Origin: Parafilimonas sp.
GTDB taxonomy: Bacteria; Bacteroidota; Bacteroidia; Chitinophagales; Chitinophagaceae
Direction of reading: 5' to 3'
DNA length: 5,239 bases
NCBI GenBank assembly: GCA_023251275.1
Contig: JAHEZC010000199.1
Location: 1-5,239 of the forward strand
The position numbers and the translations under genes are program-made. The notes below the pieces were generated by a model. It made no database searches. It had not been told where the DNA came from and was given only the letters and a program-made list of their open reading frames with translations. Position 1 is the first letter of the stretch, and every line of letters begins with the position of its first letter. Positions 1 through 5,239 of the stretch are shown piece after piece.

Positions 1-425
1 AGGAAGTAAAACAGATCAGACAAACAGAAGCTGTGCCCATATTGCAGTCTTTAGACAAATGGATGAAAGAACAATATGTGAAAGTATTGCCCAAAAGCCC
101 GATAGGCAAAGCGCTCGGCTACAGCATAGAGAGATGGGATGAATTAATGATCTACACTACCAATGGCAAACTTAATATTGATAATAATCCGGTAGAAAAC
201 AGTATAAGACCTGTAGCCATCGGCAGAAAGAATTATTTATTTGCAGGAAGTCATGAAGCCGCACAGCGCAGCGCTATGCTGTACTCACTGCTTGGCACCT
301 GCAAACTAAATGGCATTAATCCCCTTATCTGGTTGCGCGACGTATCGCAGCGTATCGCCACACATCCCATTAATAAAATAGAACAACTCTTGCCACATAA
401 ATGGAAACCCATCACCAATAGCTAA
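1..425 (+). CDS. IS66 family transposase, C-terminal part (5' end outside window)
   Basis: This is the DDE transposase that moves the IS66 element by cutting and joining its DNA ends. The reading frame is open from the left edge (first whole codon at 3), so the GTG at 33 is probably internal and not the true start. The visible part has the hallmark C-terminal block of the family: LPKSPIGKALGY, then NIDNNPVENSIRPVAIGRKN with the third catalytic acid, Glu, at 195-197, then the LFAGS turn. The IS66 C-terminal domain follows, with YSLLGTCKLNGINP, WLRDVSQRIATHPIN and a closing LLPHKW. About 140 residues are visible; full-length IS66 transposases are usually around 500. There is no disruption in the visible part and the stop is in the usual place, so this end of the gene looks intact. 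Whether the element is active cannot be judged without the rest of it. Confidence 0.95.
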   Translation, partial: EVKQIRQTEAVPILQSLDKWMKEQYVKVLPKSPIGKALGYSIERWDELMIYTTNGKLNIDNNPVENSIRPVAIGRKNYLFAGSHEAAQRSAMLYSLLGTCKLNGINPLIWLRDVSQRIATHPINKIEQLLPHKWKPITNS

Positions 426-461
426 GTGCAAAATTAGACAGCTAACATATTACTTCGCAGT

Positions 462-481
462 GTAGTTGCCCGGTGGGATAC
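462..481 (+). repeat. candidate right terminal inverted repeat of the IS66 element
   Basis: The sequence GTAGTTGCCCGGTGGGATAC lies just after the transposase gene and directly before the TPR-coding DNA. Its position and its TAC end fit an IS66 right terminus. Its partner at the left end is outside the window, so the inverted-repeat pairing cannot be checked here. Confidence 0.4.
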
Positions 482-763
482 ATTGCAATTAACAAAGATA
501 ATTTTAAAATTTATTATCATAGAGGAATGATGTATGACCAGCTACGAGAATATGATAAAGCGATAACTGATTATTCAATGGCTATAGAATTAAACGATAA
601 ATTGACAGATATTTACTTCAATAGAGCTATCATATATATAGACACGGGTGAAAGGGAAAAAGCAATGTTGGACATCCAGCGCCTACAGGATCTTGGAGAC
701 CCCCAGGTTTCACAGTTATTATTAAGATTAAAAGCCCCTTTCAGGAGACCATTTAGGTTTTAG
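473..763 (+). pseudogene. TPR-repeat protein, 5'-truncated by the IS66 element
   Basis: This is the tail of a tetratricopeptide-repeat protein; such proteins act as helical scaffolds for protein-protein contacts. Counting from the GTG at 473, residues 11-44 form a textbook TPR. Y4, G8, Y11, A20, Y24 and A27 all fall in consensus positions, in YYHRGMMYDQ and REYDKAITDYSMAIEL. Residues 45-78 form a second, weaker repeat (IYFNRAIIYIDTGEREKA) followed by LGDPQ. Residues 4-10 (IAINKDN) match the last seven positions of a preceding repeat, so at least one upstream repeat is missing. The break falls exactly where the IS66 end is expected. The open frame continues upstream only to a TAA at 443-445, inside the element, and the GTG used as a nominal start also lies in the element. 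The tail ends with basic KAPFRRPFRF. I infer a truncated, probably non-functional gene; read-through from the element could still give a 96-residue product. Confidence 0.75.
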
Positions 764-787
764 TATGATATAATAGTTAAGATTTAA

Positions 788-952
788 TCCTCCGGTAAAT
801 TATCATTATTTTATTTCAAAAAAGGCGACGCAAACTTAGAATTAGCTAAAGCAAAAGTTTATGGACTTCTTAAATCAGCGAAATGTGATATGCGTGCCCC
901 TAACGAATGGAGTAGCCGGGCAGGTGAATTGGTAATAGGATTTAATTGCTAA
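788..952 (+). pseudogene. coding-like remnant of an unrecognised gene, no start codon
   Basis: After a TAA at 785-787 the frame stays open for 54 codons to a TAA at 950-952. It reads like real protein, including LFYFKKGDANLELAKAKVYG and CDMRAPNEWSSRAGELVIG. The only in-frame ATG (889-891) comes late, and no plausible start exists near 788. The same frame runs back through TAA 785-787 and TAG 761-763 into the TPR tail. It may therefore be a decayed extension of that locus or the end of a separate gene. I do not recognise the family. Its 3' end overlaps the stop end of the convergent minus-strand gene by 11 bp. The claim rests on the protein-like composition only. Confidence 0.4.
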
Positions 953-1328
953 CATGACGGTAAATAATAGTTTTTCTATCTAATTCATTATAAGAAGTAT
1001 CAATTCGCATAATAATAACTTGTCTCGTAAATCCATATTCAAGAGTAAATGCAAATAAAATATTTTTGTATCGTTCGTCTAATTGAATATCTTCTATATC
1101 TGACGGCAGTGGATCTGTTGTAAAATAAATAAGTGTTCTAAAATTAAGCTCCTTTGAAATTTTATCAGTAGCATGCAAGACTTTTAAGTATGCATCTCCA
1201 AATGTCAAAAATTCGTATTTATATTTTTCAGGGTTATCATACAATTCATTTGTAAAGAAAAGTTTTAATTTCTCTAAAGCATTTTCATACATATTGCGAC
1301 TCACCAAAGAAGATTCAAGATTTTCCAT
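942..1328 (-). CDS. hypothetical protein, 128 aa
   Basis: I do not recognise this protein. The frame is complete, with ATG at 1326-1328 and TAA at 942-944. Residues 12-27 are likely helical (MYENALEKLKLFFTNE), followed by an acidic, tyrosine-rich stretch. The second half alternates hydrophobic and polar residues like beta strands (RTLIYFTTD, NILFAFTLEYGF, RQVIIMRID), suggesting a small soluble alpha/beta protein. There is no signal peptide, membrane segment, Cys/His metal cluster or helix-turn-helix that I can see. Upstream of the start, 1340-1347 reads TAACTTTG on the minus strand, a perfect match to the Bacteroidota -7 motif TAnnTTTG. No TTTG sits at the expected -33 distance, and the leader would be only a few bases long. 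The gene lies 45 bp downstream of a decayed gene on the same strand and is flanked by remnants on both sides, so it may be an accessory survivor of a larger unit. It is AT-rich compared with the metabolic genes to the right. Confidence 0.6.
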   Translation of the reverse strand: MENLESSLVSRNMYENALEKLKLFFTNELYDNPEKYKYEFLTFGDAYLKVLHATDKISKELNFRTLIYFTTDPLPSDIEDIQLDERYKNILFAFTLEYGFTRQVIIMRIDTSYNELDRKTIIYRHVSN

Positions 1329-1373
1329 AATTTTTTTTCCAAAGTTATAAATTTGAAACCATTTTATTTGGGT

Positions 1374-1814
1374 CTATAAAATATATGGATTTTCTCTAGC
1401 TTTTGAATTTTCGGACATCTTTGATGCTTCAGATAATGCAGTTGTTAATTCAAAATACCATTCGGGTAATTGTAAGAAAGGATATGTCATTTGTTTAATG
1501 AAATTTATTTCGAAAATACTATCAATTCTAAATTATCCATAGAGTAACACAAATATTGTAGCCTTTTTTGTTTTTACAAATTGGACACTTATTTAGCAAA
1601 ATTTTTTTTGAAAAGTTTCAAGCAAATAAAGTATAAGGGCAGTCACACTTTCTGTTACATAATTTTTATTATCTCGGTCTTTATCTTTAAGCTATGCTAT
1701 AGCGAATTGTTTTGCGTCTGAAACAAAAATGTTCACAATTCCAATAATTCTTATTACAAGACCCCAAAACAAATGCTTTTTTATAATTTTAGGCAATTTT
1801 CTCAATAAAAAAGA
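1374..1814 (-). pseudogene. decayed minus-strand gene with CPxC motif (one nonsense codon, two frameshifts)
   Basis: Read on the minus strand, this apparently empty stretch gives protein-like pieces in order. (1) The open frame from 1814 has LRKLPKIIKKHLFWGLVIRI and SDAKQFAIA, then a TAG at 1692-1694. It continues in frame with LKDKDRDNKNYVTESVTALI and LYLLETFQKK to a TAA at 1593-1595. (2) A shift at the run of eight T (1602-1609; A on the coding strand) opens ILLNKCPICKNKKGYN and ICVTLWI, stopping at 1528-1530. (3) A second one-base shift near 1528-1535 opens a 52-codon frame with FRIDSIFEINFIKQ, then MTYPFLQLPEWYFELTTALS, ending NPYIL at a TAG (1374-1376). With one extra A in the run and one base removed near 1533, the pieces join into one chain of roughly 145 residues. 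CPIC could be half of a zinc-binding knuckle. I do not recognise the family, and the true 5' end is unclear. The last ATG (1488-1490) could alone give a 38-residue peptide. Confidence 0.5.
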
Positions 1815-1835
1815 TCAACCACATAAAAATTTATC

Positions 1836-3188
1836 ATGGAAAATACAATCACTGTCTCCGAGACTCAGGAGATCATCAAAGACAATCTCGACTACACTTT
1901 GTTTTCATGGAGCAAACAAAAAGGGCTGAACCCTATTGCCGTGAAATATGCAGAAGGTGTGTATCTCTACGACTATGATGGTAAGCGATACATAGATTTT
2001 TCTTCAGGTCTGATGAATATAAACATTGGTCATGGTGATCAGCGTGTGACCGAAGCAGTGGTAAAACAAATGCAGGAAGTGAGTTACGTTACCACCAGTT
2101 GCGTAACAAAGGTGCGCGGAGATCTTGGAAAAAAACTTGCAGAAATTTCCCCCGGTAATCTTACAAAAACCCTGTTCACCGTCGGTGGAGCAGAGACCAT
2201 TGAAAATGCCATAAAGCTTGCAAGATTATATACAGGCCGCCATAAAATCATTGCCCGCTATCGTGCATTTCATGGCGCATCCTATGTCGCAATGACTGCG
2301 GGCGGTGACCCAAGAAAATTAAATACAGATGCGCAACAGGCTCCCAACATTATTCATGTGGAAGATCCATATTGCTATCGCTGTCCCTGGGGAAAGGAAA
2401 TGATTTCCTGTTCGAGAGAGTGTGTGAGTCACATTGAGCGTGTGATAAATTTTGAAGGGCCTGAAAATATTGCAGCTATACTGATGGAAGGTGAGAGTGG
2501 TTCATCCGGTTGTATAAAATATCCGCCGGATTATTTACAAAAAATAAAAGCCTTGTGTGATAAGTATGATATTCTCCTCATTGCCGATGAAGTGATGAGC
2601 GGCTTCGGCAGAACAGGTAAATGGTTTGGCGTGGACAACCAGGATGTAGTGCCTGATATGATTGTTACTGCGAAAGGCCTGACAGCAGGTTATTTACCGA
2701 TGGGCGCATTGATCGTTTCAGATAAAATCGCAAAACATTTTGATGATAAAATATTATGGCTTGGTCTTACTTATTCTGCGCATGCAGTTTGTTGCGCCGC
2801 AGCACTTGAAGTACTGAAAATCTATGAAGAAGATAACCTGATAGAGAATGCAGTGGAGATGGGAAAGTATGTGGAGAAAAGAGTTGAGGAAATGAAACAA
2901 CAACATCCATCAATCGGTGATTTCAGGAATACGGGTTTACTTGGTTGCATTGAATTAGTGAAGAACAGAATTACCAAAGAACCAATGGTGCCATTTAATG
3001 CAAAGCCTGATGAAATGGCTATTATGAATAAGGTGGCTGCTAAAATTAAAGAGCTCGGGATGTACACTTTTATCAGATGGAATTACATTTTTGTAGCACC
3101 GCCTTTATGTGTTACGGAGGAGCAAATTGACGAAGGGTTAGCCATCATCAGTGAAGCATTAAAAATTGCAGATGAATATATAATCTGA
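1836..3188 (+). CDS. class III PLP-dependent aminotransferase (aspartate aminotransferase family)
   Basis: This cytosolic fold-type I enzyme moves an amino group from an amine or omega-amino acid to a keto acid through pyridoxal phosphate. At 450 residues it has the usual family length. The Schiff-base lysine is K280 in TAKGLTAGYLPMGA. D251 in IADEVMSGFGRTG should pair with the pyridine nitrogen. GGAE (117-120) and FHG (145-147) form the cofactor pocket, and T312 in LTYSAH should contact phosphate from the partner subunit. Four cysteines cluster at 180, 183, 192 and 196 (CYRCPWG, then SCSREC). The overall look resembles enzymes annotated as taurine-, beta-alanine- or 4-aminobutyrate-pyruvate aminotransferases, but the substrate cannot be assigned from sequence alone. 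The ATG at 1836 is chosen because the family's N-terminal helix begins just after it; no Shine-Dalgarno is visible. TATAAT at 1782-1787 and the overlapping TAATTTTA are weak promoter candidates without a -33 partner. The gene appears monocistronic and converges with the permease gene across about 90 bp. Confidence 0.93.
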   Translation: MENTITVSETQEIIKDNLDYTLFSWSKQKGLNPIAVKYAEGVYLYDYDGKRYIDFSSGLMNINIGHGDQRVTEAVVKQMQEVSYVTTSCVTKVRGDLGKKLAEISPGNLTKTLFTVGGAETIENAIKLARLYTGRHKIIARYRAFHGASYVAMTAGGDPRKLNTDAQQAPNIIHVEDPYCYRCPWGKEMISCSRECVSHIERVINFEGPENIAAILMEGESGSSGCIKYPPDYLQKIKALCDKYDILLIADEVMSGFGRTGKWFGVDNQDVVPDMIVTAKGLTAGYLPMGALIVSDKIAKHFDDKILWLGLTYSAHAVCCAAALEVLKIYEEDNLIENAVEMGKYVEKRVEEMKQQHPSIGDFRNTGLLGCIELVKNRITKEPMVPFNAKPDEMAIMNKVAAKIKELGMYTFIRWNYIFVAPPLCVTEEQIDEGLAIISEALKIADEYII

Positions 3189-3279
3189 GCAGGAATAAAT
3201 TCACCACATTTCTTTGAATTTTTGGTAGTTAAAAAAACAAAAACATCATGCAGGAAAGTTGCAGGCCCTGAGTTTTTTT
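3189..3279. other. convergent intergenic spacer
   Basis: This 91-bp AT-rich gap separates the stops of the aminotransferase (+) and the permease (-). It contains a T-run at 3273-3280 and A/T tracts at 3223-3244, but no strong GC-rich hairpin. I see no gene or clear terminator in it. Confidence 0.6.
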
Positions 3280-4605
3280 TCATCTCACCCAAAAGCTGAT
3301 ACTTAGCAATGCCGCAATTATATACATGGCAGGGCTTATTTCTCTGTATCTTCCGCTCATCAGTTTCAACAATACATAGCTGGTAACACCAAAAACAATT
3401 CCTTCGGCAATACTGTAAGTGAATGGCATCATTACAATCGTAAGAAAAGCAGGAAGTGAATTGGTGATGTCTGAAAAATCAATATGTTTTGCATCACTTA
3501 CCATCAATAAACCTACAATGATCAAAGCAGGTGATGTGGCGAATGCCGGTATCATGCCGAATAAAGGTGCAAAAAATAAAGAAAGTAAAAACATCAGCGC
3601 AACTGTCAGCGAAGTGAGGCCTGTTCGTCCGCCTGATGCAATACCGCTGACGCTTTCCACATAAGCAGTAACCACACTTGTTCCAAGTACAGCAGCCGAA
3701 GTTGTAGCAACAGCATCGGAAAGCAATGCTCTCTTTGCATTGGGAATCTTACCATCCTTATCCAGCATTCCACCTGCCGAGCAGCAACCTATTAATGTAC
3801 CCACGGTATCAAACAAATTAACCATCAATAAAGTAAAAAGAATGGTAAGCATGTCCCAGGAAAAAATTTTTGAAAATTCCAGTTTACCGAATACCGGGGC
3901 CGGCGAGGGAGGCAGGCTGATGAGTTGATTGTTGGCAGGCAAATGTGCAAGACCGAAAGGGATACCGATTATAGTTGAAATCAATATGCCGATAAGCAAA
4001 GCTGCTTTTACCTTTTTAAACATCAGCACGGCGCTTATCAGCAATCCTGCAAATACAATCAGGACTGATGAAGATTGCATTTTTCCCAGCTTCACAATTA
4101 CTCCTTCTATCTGGTCATTACCTATGTGATGCATGCCTGTTTCAATAATTCCTGCATTCACCAAACCGATGAGTGCAATGAATAAGCCAATGCCTGCGGA
4201 TATCGCGTATTTCAGATGAATTGGAATACTGTTGATAATGGCTTCACGAATATTGAGCAATGAAAGAATGATAAATAAAATTCCTTCGAGAAAAACTGCC
4301 GTAAGTGCAAACTGCCAGGTATAACCCATACCGATAACAATTGTGTAGGCAAAGAATGCGTTCAGCCCCATGCCCGGCGCCAATGCAACAGGCAGCTTCG
4401 CATAAAAGGCCATCAATAATGTTCCGATTGCAGAGGCTAAAGCTGTGGAAACGATTACAGCGTTAAAATCCATTCCCGCTTTTGAAAGAATAAAAGGATT
4501 TACCACCAGTATATAGGCCATTGTAGAAAATGTGGTAAGGCCTGCAAGAATTTCCGTTTTTACGTTGGTGTTATTTTCTTTGAGTTGAAAATGTCGTTGC
4601 AGCAT
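3280..4605 (-). CDS. NCS2 family purine nucleobase permease, AzgA/PbuG type
   Basis: This inner-membrane protein imports purine bases, normally with protons; members of this branch carry adenine, guanine or hypoxanthine. The 441 residues match the usual AzgA-branch length, and hydrophobic segments run along nearly the whole chain, consistent with the 14-helix NCS2 fold. Family motifs appear in order: TTFSTMAYILVVNP (24-37, first helix), PVALAPGMGLNAFF (72-85, third helix), NLFDTVGTLIG (263-273, with the conserved D266), GTSVVTAYVESVSG and IASGGRTGLTSL (308-333, with substrate-site E317) and TYSIAEGIVFG (396-406). A soluble loop at 280-292 (MLDKDGKIPNAKR) is also typical. The ATG at 4603-4605 precedes the family's short cytosolic N-terminus. 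It starts only 14 bp after the stop of the esterase gene, so the two are probably one transcript with the permease second. No SD is visible. All key residues are present and the gene looks functional. Which purine it carries is not determined by the sequence alone. Confidence 0.94.
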   Translation of the reverse strand: MLQRHFQLKENNTNVKTEILAGLTTFSTMAYILVVNPFILSKAGMDFNAVIVSTALASAIGTLLMAFYAKLPVALAPGMGLNAFFAYTIVIGMGYTWQFALTAVFLEGILFIILSLLNIREAIINSIPIHLKYAISAGIGLFIALIGLVNAGIIETGMHHIGNDQIEGVIVKLGKMQSSSVLIVFAGLLISAVLMFKKVKAALLIGILISTIIGIPFGLAHLPANNQLISLPPSPAPVFGKLEFSKIFSWDMLTILFTLLMVNLFDTVGTLIGCCSAGGMLDKDGKIPNAKRALLSDAVATTSAAVLGTSVVTAYVESVSGIASGGRTGLTSLTVALMFLLSLFFAPLFGMIPAFATSPALIIVGLLMVSDAKHIDFSDITNSLPAFLTIVMMPFTYSIAEGIVFGVTSYVLLKLMSGRYREISPAMYIIAALLSISFWVR

Positions 4606-4619
4606 GCAGATGCAGAGAT

Positions 4620-5239
4620 TTAATGTTGATGAAAGCTATCGCCTATAAACTGCAAAGCATCAATAATACCCGTGCGCCAATAGATCCAGCTATGAGCGCC
4701 ATCACGTACCCGAAATTCATGCGGCACCTGCTTTTCGGTAAGTGCTATGTGAAGCAGGCAGTTGCCCTTTGTAAGAAAATCATCATCGCCGCAATCAATC
4801 CAATAGCGCACTTTTTTTAAATCGTCAGCAGTTTTATTTTCCACGATTTTCAGAATAGAATTATCGTACCATGCTTTATTCAACCTTTCCTTACCCTTCA
4901 GATCACGGCCATATAATTGGCCAAAAATATTTTTCCAGGTATCCTCTTTCACATTTACCACAGCGCTGTCATCCCAAACAGCAGCGCTGAGCGGTGCAGC
5001 GGCTGCAAAGAGTTCAGGATATTTCAGGGAATAAATCAAAGTACCATAACCACCCATGGAAAGGCCTGCGATACCCCTGTATCTTTTCTGGGTTTTGATG
5101 CGATAAGATTGTTCAATTGACGGCATAAATTCTTTGATAAAAAAATCTTCATATTTTTCTTTACCATCATAAGAATTAATATACCAGCTTGAATCTGCAT
5201 CAGGCATAACAATGATCATTGGCGGAATTGTGCCTTCGG
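4620..5239 (-). CDS. alpha/beta-hydrolase esterase, CE1/esterase D-like (N-terminus outside window)
   Basis: This serine hydrolase belongs to the putative-esterase group (Pfam Esterase, feruloyl/acetyl-xylan and tributyrin esterase-like), which cleaves carboxylic esters. The frame is open to the right edge; codons before the ATG at 5217-5219 read EGTIPP, so that ATG is probably internal and the true start lies outside. The visible residues carry IIVMPDADSSWYINS, the family's strand plus substrate loop. The nucleophile elbow GIAGLSMGGYG has its Ser codon at 5058-5060. WIDCGDDDFL contains the likely catalytic Asp (about 4779-4781), and RDGAHSWIYW has the catalytic His at 4692-4694. The triad is therefore complete. 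About 205 residues are visible; the family is usually 250-300, so some 50 or more are missing, including any signal peptide, and secretion cannot be judged. It ends 14 bp before the purine permease gene on the same strand. Its substrate is unknown; carbohydrate or simple acyl esters are equally possible. Confidence 0.9.
   Translation of the reverse strand, partial: EGTIPPMIIVMPDADSSWYINSYDGKEKYEDFFIKEFMPSIEQSYRIKTQKRYRGIAGLSMGGYGTLIYSLKYPELFAAAAPLSAAVWDDSAVVNVKEDTWKNIFGQLYGRDLKGKERLNKAWYDNSILKIVENKTADDLKKVRYWIDCGDDDFLTKGNCLLHIALTEKQVPHEFRVRDGAHSWIYWRTGIIDALQFIGDSFHQH

Larger units (their letters stand above)
1..481 (+). mobile_element. IS66-family insertion sequence, right-hand part
   Basis: The stretch holds the 3' part of an IS66-type transposase gene, a short non-coding tail (426-461) and a candidate right terminal repeat. 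The left end and the rest of the element lie outside the window. The right boundary is placed at 481 for two reasons. IS66 elements usually end in a TAC-like terminus (inverted repeats typically begin GTAA), and 462-481 ends in GATAC. From 482 onward the DNA reads in perfect TPR register as a cut-off gene. IS66 elements usually make an 8-bp target duplication, so 482-489 (attgcaat) should recur at the unseen left end. The transposase identification is firm; the exact end is inferred. Confidence 0.75.

Noticed and set aside
1550..1580. Minus-strand TTTG-N19-AATATTTG, a near match to the Bacteroidota promoter pattern.
   Set aside because: It lies inside the decayed gene in very AT-rich DNA, has one mismatch in the -7 motif, and would drive only an 11-codon frame and the remnant tail.
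942..1814. A toxin-antitoxin or defence module made of the 38-codon frame (1374-1490) plus the 128-residue gene.
   Set aside because: Neither product has a recognisable toxin, antitoxin, nuclease or DNA-binding motif, and the 38-codon frame is better explained as the end of a decayed longer gene.
1729..1929. Plus-strand open frame overlapping the start of the aminotransferase.
   Set aside because: Its 3' half is a shifted reading of the aminotransferase start and its 5' half is antisense to the decayed gene; the product is unlike a real protein.
3251..3280. Possible terminator of the aminotransferase: CAGG / CCTG arms followed by eight T.
   Set aside because: The stem is only 4 bp with a 12-base loop and cannot be extended either way; the T-run alone is not enough.
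2822..3292. Two minus-strand open frames (2822-3067 and 3083-3292) under the aminotransferase 3' end.
   Set aside because: They lie antisense to a strongly supported gene and have low-complexity Ser/Ile/Phe-rich products.
3419..4129. Three plus-strand open frames (3419-3664, 3740-3928, 3929-4129) within the permease gene.
   Set aside because: They are antisense to a permease with all family motifs intact and show no recognisable motifs.
4623..5120. Two plus-strand open frames (4623-4820 and 4917-5120) within the esterase gene.
   Set aside because: They are antisense shadows of the esterase, which has a complete catalytic triad.

Overview
The window looks like a chromosomal segment of a member of the Bacteroidota, possibly Chitinophagales or a related group. 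Three things suggest this: start codons lack clear Shine-Dalgarno sequences, the intergenic DNA is AT-rich, and the proteins have the character of that phylum (IS66 transposase, TPR protein, class III aminotransferase, AzgA-type NCS2 permease, CE1-like esterase). This placement is an inference; there is no rRNA or marker gene to confirm it.

Left part (1-about 1835): debris next to an insertion sequence. The window opens inside an IS66-family transposase whose C-terminal part, including the catalytic Glu, runs to 425. The element appears to end near 481. The sequence immediately beyond continues in the middle of a TPR repeat, so the element seems to have cut off the 5' part of a TPR gene (tail 482-763). 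A further coding-like remnant without a start follows at 788-952. It converges with a small intact but unrecognised minus-strand gene (942-1328, 128 aa). Upstream of that gene, 1374-1814 looks like intergenic DNA, but it can be read on the minus strand as one decayed gene carrying one nonsense codon and two frameshifts, with a CPxC motif in the middle.

Right part (1836-5239): three healthy metabolic genes. A plus-strand class III PLP-dependent aminotransferase (1836-3188) converges with a minus-strand pair. In that pair an alpha/beta-hydrolase esterase (4620 to beyond the right edge) is followed after 14 bp by an AzgA/PbuG-type purine nucleobase permease (3280-4605). The esterase and permease probably share a transcript. 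The aminotransferase lies back to back with them at its 3' end, and any functional link is speculative.

I see no CRISPR array, tRNA, rRNA, toxin-antitoxin pair or defence system. The most interesting content is the gene decay around the IS66 junction, not a new intact system.
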